Below are positions 46,633 through 49,996 of a stretch of DNA of 49,996 nt, one piece after another. Numbering within the stretch: position 1 is the first letter of the stretch; each line of letters opens with the position of its first letter. This DNA is from CAZYBG01 sp964645155 (GTDB lineage Bacteria > Pseudomonadota > Alphaproteobacteria > Rhodobacterales > Rhodobacteraceae): the NCBI GenBank assembly GCA_964645155.1, contig CAZYBG010000015.1, forward strand, positions 1-49,996. The letters are read 5' to 3'. The translations under genes were made by a program, and so were the position numbers. The notes under the pieces are model-generated. The model did no database searches. It saw only the letters and a program-made list of their open reading frames with translations, and was not told where the DNA came from.

Positions 46633-47424
46633 ATGTATGCATTCGACTTCGAACGACCCGGCACGGTCGCCGACGCGGTGAAGGCGCTCGGCCGGGACGA
46701 GGCGCAGGCGCTGGGCGGCGGGCAGACGCTGATCCCGGCGCTGAAGGCGCGGCTGGCGGCGCCGGCGGTGCTGGTCAGCCTGTCCGGCATCGCCGAGATG
46801 AAGGGGGTCTGCCGCGCCGATGACGGCAGCCTTGCCATCGGCGGCGGCACGGTGCATGCCACTGTCGCCCGCGCGGCGGCGGCAGACTACCCCGCGCTGG
46901 CGCACCTCGCCGGGATGATCGGCGATCCCGCGGTCCGGAACCGCGGCACGATCGGCGGCAGCCTTGCCAACAACGACCCCTCGGCCTGCTACCCGGCCGC
47001 GGTGCTGGCCTCGGGCGCGACGGTGGTGACGAACACCCGCCGGATCGCGGCCGACGACTTCTTCCGGGGCATGTTCACCACCGCGCTGGAACCCGGCGAG
47101 ATCATCACCGAAGTGCGCTTTCCGGTGCCGGAGAAGGCGGCCTACGAGAAGTTCGTCCAGCCCGCCTCGCGCTTCGCGCTTACCGGCGTGTTCGTCGCGA
47201 AGTTCGCGGGCGGCGTGCGGGTCGCGGTGACCGGCGCCTCGGAGGGCGGGGTGTTCCGCTGGAGCGAGGCCGAGGCGGCGCTGTCGCGCAGCTTCGCGCC
47301 CGACGCGGTCGCCGGCCTCGCCGTCGATCCTTCGGGCATGATCGGCGACCTGCATGGCAGCCCCGAGTACCGCGCGCACCTCGTCAAGGTGCTGACCGGC
47401 CGCGCCGTCAAGGCCGCGCACTAG
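46633..47424 (+). CDS. coxM: CO dehydrogenase-type FAD subunit
   Basis: The 263-residue flavoprotein has the FAD motifs ALGGGQTLIPALK (about 30-42) and RNRGTIGGSLANNDPSACYP (near 105-124) and a C-terminal CO-dehydrogenase flavoprotein domain. It is last in the S-L-M set, 13 bases after coxL with GGGGAGAGCGGAG before its ATG. A short GC-rich inverted sequence CCCCCGGGCCGGGGGG (47425-47440) follows the stop, without a U-tract. Confidence 0.95.
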   Translation: MYAFDFERPGTVADAVKALGRDEAQALGGGQTLIPALKARLAAPAVLVSLSGIAEMKGVCRADDGSLAIGGGTVHATVARAAAADYPALAHLAGMIGDPAVRNRGTIGGSLANNDPSACYPAAVLASGATVVTNTRRIAADDFFRGMFTTALEPGEIITEVRFPVPEKAAYEKFVQPASRFALTGVFVAKFAGGVRVAVTGASEGGVFRWSEAEAALSRSFAPDAVAGLAVDPSGMIGDLHGSPEYRAHLVKVLTGRAVKAAH

Positions 47425-47465
47425 CCCCCGGGCCGGGGGGTGGCGCCGCACCGGCGGCGGCCCCC

Positions 47466-48977
47466 TCAGCCGCGGGTTCCCCGCGACCAGGGCACCAGGT
47501 CGGCCAGGCCGACGCGCCGCCACTCGGCGGACGTGCCCTCGGGGTCGAGAAACCCGTTCTCGGCCAGCACGTTCTCCCCGAACGTGCCGAGTTCGGGCGG
47601 CTCGAACGGAACCAGGCTGCGCCCCGGGCCGCGCAAGCCCTCGATCGTGCGGATCAGCGAGCCCTCGGCCTCGACCGCCGCGGCGAACGCCTCGGGCGTG
47701 GTGCCCAGATGCTCGGCCAGCAGGTCGTTGCGCAGATCGACGATCCGCCGCCGGATGCTGTCGCCCGCGGCGCCGGCCGGCGCCTCGAGGCTCAGGTCGC
47801 ATTCCGAATCGAAGCCGAGCGAGCGGTTATTGAGGTTCGACGAGCCGACCCGCAGCAGCCGGTCGTCGACCACCAGCACCTTGGCGTGGACGTAGATCGG
47901 GGTGCCGCCTTCGGTCACCGGGCAGTAGATGCGGAACCGGCCGTGGCGGTCGGCGTTGCCGACCTCCTCGAGCAGGCGGGCGCGGCTCGCGCCCATCACC
48001 TTCTCCTCGAGCCAGCCATTCGCCGTCTCGGGATTGACGACCACGATCTCGGGGCCGTCGGGCTCGGCCAGCCGGGCGCAGATCGCCTCGGCGACGCTGC
48101 GGGCGGCAAAGTACTGGCTTTCGATGTAAAGCGACTGCCGGGCCGAGGCGATCGCATCGAGATAGAGGTGCGCGATCTCGTCGATCGCGGGCGCGTCGCC
48201 GTATTCCGGCATGGTGCGCGAGACCGCGACCATGGCGCCCTCGACCAGCGGTTCGAGGCCCTCGGGCCAGATCGGCGGCAGCGGCGGGAGCGCGTCGAGC
48301 TCCTCCCCGGTCGCGCGGAGCCAGCGGTCGCGGGCGACCTCGCCGAGAAGCCGGGCGGCGGGGCCGGTCGCGGCGGTCGCGACATCGTGCCAGGGCCCGT
48401 AGGCGCGCCCGGTGGTCGGCCGCGCCCGGCGGGGATCGTCGTCGAGATGCTCGCGCGTGTCCCAGCGGTCGGCGGTCGTGTCGATGCCGCCGCAGAACGC
48501 GAGCACATCGTCGATGACCGCGATCTTCTGGTGATGCGCGCCGGTCGGGGGATGCGCGCTGTCGAGCCGGAAGCGGATCCGCTCGGAGGTGATCCAGTCG
48601 AGAATGAAGAGCGGCGTCGAGCCGCGGCCGAGCGCCTGGATCGTCCCGAGGTCCCATTTCAGGATGTGGATCTCGAGGTCCGGCCGATGCTCGACCAGCC
48701 AGCTGAGGAACTCGCCCAGCCGGTGCGGGATGGCGCCGTTCCCGGCCCCGTTCCCGTCCTTGGCTCCTGCCTTGGCCTCGTCCTCGTGGACGAGGCTGAT
48801 CCGGGTATCGAAATCCCAGCCGATCAGGAGGATCCGGCGCTCGGCCTGCAGCATCGCGTCGCGCAGGTGGCGGAAGTAGTTGGCGGCGTCGATCACCACC
48901 GCCATCCGGTCGGCGCTGGCCATCTTCCAGCAGTTCCTGCCCGGCTGCAGGATCGGATGGCTGTCCTCGGGCGTCAT
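47466..48977 (-). CDS. Phospholipase D-family protein
   Basis: The 503-residue protein has two HKD catalytic motifs: HHQKIAVIDD (His149, Lys151, Asp156) and HAKVLVVDDRLLRVGSSNLNNRS near residue 370. The first part includes ILLIGWDFDTRISL. Such proteins hydrolyse phosphodiesters, transfer phosphatidyl groups or act on cardiolipin; without a membrane anchor or signal peptide it is more like plant/animal-type PLD in layout than cardiolipin synthase. Its start has GGGAGGGACG before ATG 48977. It converges on coxM. The physiological role is unknown. Confidence 0.85.
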   Translation of the reverse strand: MTPEDSHPILQPGRNCWKMASADRMAVVIDAANYFRHLRDAMLQAERRILLIGWDFDTRISLVHEDEAKAGAKDGNGAGNGAIPHRLGEFLSWLVEHRPDLEIHILKWDLGTIQALGRGSTPLFILDWITSERIRFRLDSAHPPTGAHHQKIAVIDDVLAFCGGIDTTADRWDTREHLDDDPRRARPTTGRAYGPWHDVATAATGPAARLLGEVARDRWLRATGEELDALPPLPPIWPEGLEPLVEGAMVAVSRTMPEYGDAPAIDEIAHLYLDAIASARQSLYIESQYFAARSVAEAICARLAEPDGPEIVVVNPETANGWLEEKVMGASRARLLEEVGNADRHGRFRIYCPVTEGGTPIYVHAKVLVVDDRLLRVGSSNLNNRSLGFDSECDLSLEAPAGAAGDSIRRRIVDLRNDLLAEHLGTTPEAFAAAVEAEGSLIRTIEGLRGPGRSLVPFEPPELGTFGENVLAENGFLDPEGTSAEWRRVGLADLVPWSRGTRG

Positions 48978-49020
48978 CGCGGGCGTCCCTCCCCCGGTGC
49001 TTGACCACCGCGCGCGGATC

Positions 49021-49063
49021 CGCGCAGGGGCCCGTCGCGCGCGGCTGCGCGCAGGGGCCCGTC
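49021..49063. repeat. Pair of 16-bp direct repeats
   Basis: CGCGCAGGGGCCCGTC occurs at 49021-49036 and 49048-49063, eleven bases apart, in the intergenic region 48978-49115. The repeats contain the palindrome GGGGCCCG-like core. Otherwise the region shows no gene or promoter that I can support. Confidence 0.6.
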
Positions 49064-49115
49064 CGCAACGCGGAGCGGCGGGCCGGGTTCCCTGGTACGT
49101 CGGAAGGGGGGGGCA

Positions 49116-49139
49116 GATCGCGCCTATTTCGGCGCGATC
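49116..49139 (-). terminator. Hairpin over the infC stop codon
   Basis: GATCGCGCC and GGCGCGATC form a perfect 9-bp stem whose six-base loop GAAATA holds the last Lys codon and part of the TAG. A C-rich tract, not U, follows on the minus strand. It likely protects or ends the infC mRNA, which here is not followed by rpmI/rplT. Confidence 0.6.
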
Positions 49140-49663
49140 ATCATCACCATCTGGCGGCCTTCGAGGCGCGGCATGTTCTCGATCTTGGCGACGTCCTTCA
49201 CGTCGTCGGCGACCCGGTTCAGGAGCTGGAGCCCGAGTTCCTGGTGGGCCATCTCGCGGCCGCGGAACCGGAGCGTGACCTTCACCTTGTCGCCCTCGTC
49301 GAGGAACTTCATCACCGACCGCATCTTGACCTCGTAGTCGTGCGTGTCGGTGCCGGGGCGGAACTTGATTTCCTTGATCTCGATGATCTTCTGCTTCTTG
49401 CGGGCCTCGGCCTCGCGCTTCTGCGTCTCGTACTTGAACTTGCCGAAATCCATGATCTTGCAGACCGGTGGCTCGGCATTGGGCGAGATCTCGACGAGGT
49501 CGAGCCCCGCCTCCTCGGCCAGTTGCATCGCTCTCCGGGGGTCGACGACGCCGAGGTTCTCGCCTTCGGCGCCGATCAGCCGGATTTCCGTCGCCCGGAT
49601 GCGTCCGTTGACGCGGGGGCCTGTATCGCGCACCGGCGGGGCGTTGTGGGGTCTGCGGGCTAT
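49124..49663 (-). CDS. infC: Translation initiation factor IF-3, AUA start
   Basis: The protein is IF-3 (RVNGRIRATEIRLIGAEGEN, signature KIMDFGKFKYETQKREAE, KFRPGTDTHDYEVKMRSV, RFRGREMAHQELG, MVMMIAPK at the end). The frame has no ATG or GTG at the right place. An ATA at 49663 with AAGGA nine bases before it gives 179 residues, close to the 180 of E. coli IF-3, which starts at AUU. The only conventional start upstream, TTG 49735, lies upstream of the -35 box of a good promoter and has no ribosome site. Rare starts in infC allow IF-3 to repress its own translation. Confidence 0.85.
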   Translation of the reverse strand: MARRPHNAPPVRDTGPRVNGRIRATEIRLIGAEGENLGVVDPRRAMQLAEEAGLDLVEISPNAEPPVCKIMDFGKFKYETQKREAEARKKQKIIEIKEIKFRPGTDTHDYEVKMRSVMKFLDEGDKVKVTLRFRGREMAHQELGLQLLNRVADDVKDVAKIENMPRLEGRQMVMMIAPK

Positions 49664-49699
49664 GGCTTCGGTCCTTGTATCGTTGCGGGAAGTGGGCGG

Positions 49700-49728
49700 A
49701 AAATAGCTGTCGACCCGAAGGGATTCAA
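49700..49728 (-). promoter_or_regulatory. infC promoter
   Basis: Minus strand TTGAAT (49728-49723), 17 bases, TATTTT (49705-49700), about 37 bases before the AUA start. Both boxes are close to consensus. It lies within the stretch that a TTG start at 49735 would have to translate. Confidence 0.65.
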
Positions 49729-49852
49729 CCGGCAAATCCGGCGGAAATCCGCGGGCCCTGCCGGCCGCGCGGGCGCCGCCCTTGTGGCCGCCCGGCGCAT
49801 GGCCCAGATGCTCGCGCGCCGGGTCCGGCCCGGCACAATGGGGGCAAGACGC

Positions 49853-49996
49853 ATGAACCGTACACTTCTTTTAGCCCTCGTCGCCGCGGTCGTCGCGGGC
49901 GGCGGGTACTGGTACTACGCCAATCAGCAGGCCCGCACCGCAACGGCCGGGGCCGATGCGGCGCGCGAGGCCGAGGCAGCCGCCGCGGCGGCCGCC
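49853..49996 (+). CDS. Membrane-anchored or secreted protein, partial
   Basis: The first 48 codons of a gene that runs off the window. MNRTLLLALVAAVVAGGGYW followed by YYANQQARTATAGADAAREA is an N-terminal membrane anchor or signal and then an Ala/Glu-rich, probably coiled or flexible, region. GGGGGCAAGACGC precedes the ATG; GCGGGTACTGG-type codons show normal GC usage. Divergent from infC with 189 bases between. Function cannot be told; OmpA- or SPOR-type envelope proteins often begin this way. Confidence 0.6.
   Translation, partial: MNRTLLLALVAAVVAGGGYWYYANQQARTATAGADAAREAEAAAAAAA

Noticed and set aside
47425..47440. Terminator after coxM
   Set aside because: CCCCCGGGCCGGGGGG could form only a short GC stem and has no U-tract; noted in the coxM entry but not called.
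49664..49735. Upstream TTG start of infC
   Set aside because: It lies before the -35 box, has no ribosome site and adds residues not found in IF-3.

Overview
The window is a gene-dense, very GC-rich stretch with overlapping ATGA/TGATG gene junctions, CTTGAC-type -35 boxes, TRAP and peptide ABC transporters, a CoxE/MoxR/CoxSLM cluster and an IF-3 of alphaproteobacterial type. It looks like a chromosomal segment of an alphaproteobacterium, most likely of the Rhodobacterales. That placement is inferred from gene content; there is no rRNA or other marker to fix it. I see no tRNA, rRNA, insertion sequence or CRISPR array.

Layout. (1) 73-4317: an RND efflux adaptor and pump. (2) 4487-14480: a tightly overlapping operon for peptide uptake and breakdown, with a binding protein, two permeases, two ATPases, an M19 dipeptidase and a fused 5-oxoprolinase. 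Between the second permease and the first ATPase sits a 27-bp tandem repeat that forms a 45-residue micro-ORF made only of nine-residue repeats. (3) 14622-19750: a five-gene operon (HAD-UbiA, GtrA, DprE1-like, DprE2-like, GT-C) whose last four genes have the same order as the mycobacterial decaprenyl-phosphoryl-arabinose locus. (4) 19776-21726 (minus): rpe, a thioredoxin-fold protein and a phosphoglycolate-phosphatase-like HAD. Helically phased 11-bp repeats lie upstream of the rpe promoter. (5) 21892-25475 (minus): a YnjBCD-type ABC transporter. (6) 25561-30355 (minus): a TRAP transporter, an amidase and a 52-residue membrane protein. (7) 30660-34583: glgP and murD, a murD away from other cell-division genes. 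(8) 34744-36035: a small island with a decayed map gene and an unknown, atypical gene. (9) 36248-47424: about 11 kb, all plus strand, built around a form II CO-dehydrogenase/xanthine-dehydrogenase-type molybdenum hydroxylase (coxSLM) with MoxR, CoxE, XdhC and MoeA-like helpers, interspersed with a DUF4260 membrane protein, a secreted protein and an OmpA protein with a long Pro/Glu/Ala repeat. (10) 47466-end: a phospholipase D-family protein, infC (apparently starting at AUA) and the start of a further membrane or secreted protein.

The points most worth a second look are the arabinose-lipid operon, the repeat-born micro-ORF at 8060-8197, an intrinsic terminator whose 3' arm is the Shine-Dalgarno of the xdhC/cox genes (41576-41614), the phased repeats before rpe, and the AUA start of infC with its own promoter. 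All functional calls rest on reading motifs and on family knowledge; no database search was run.
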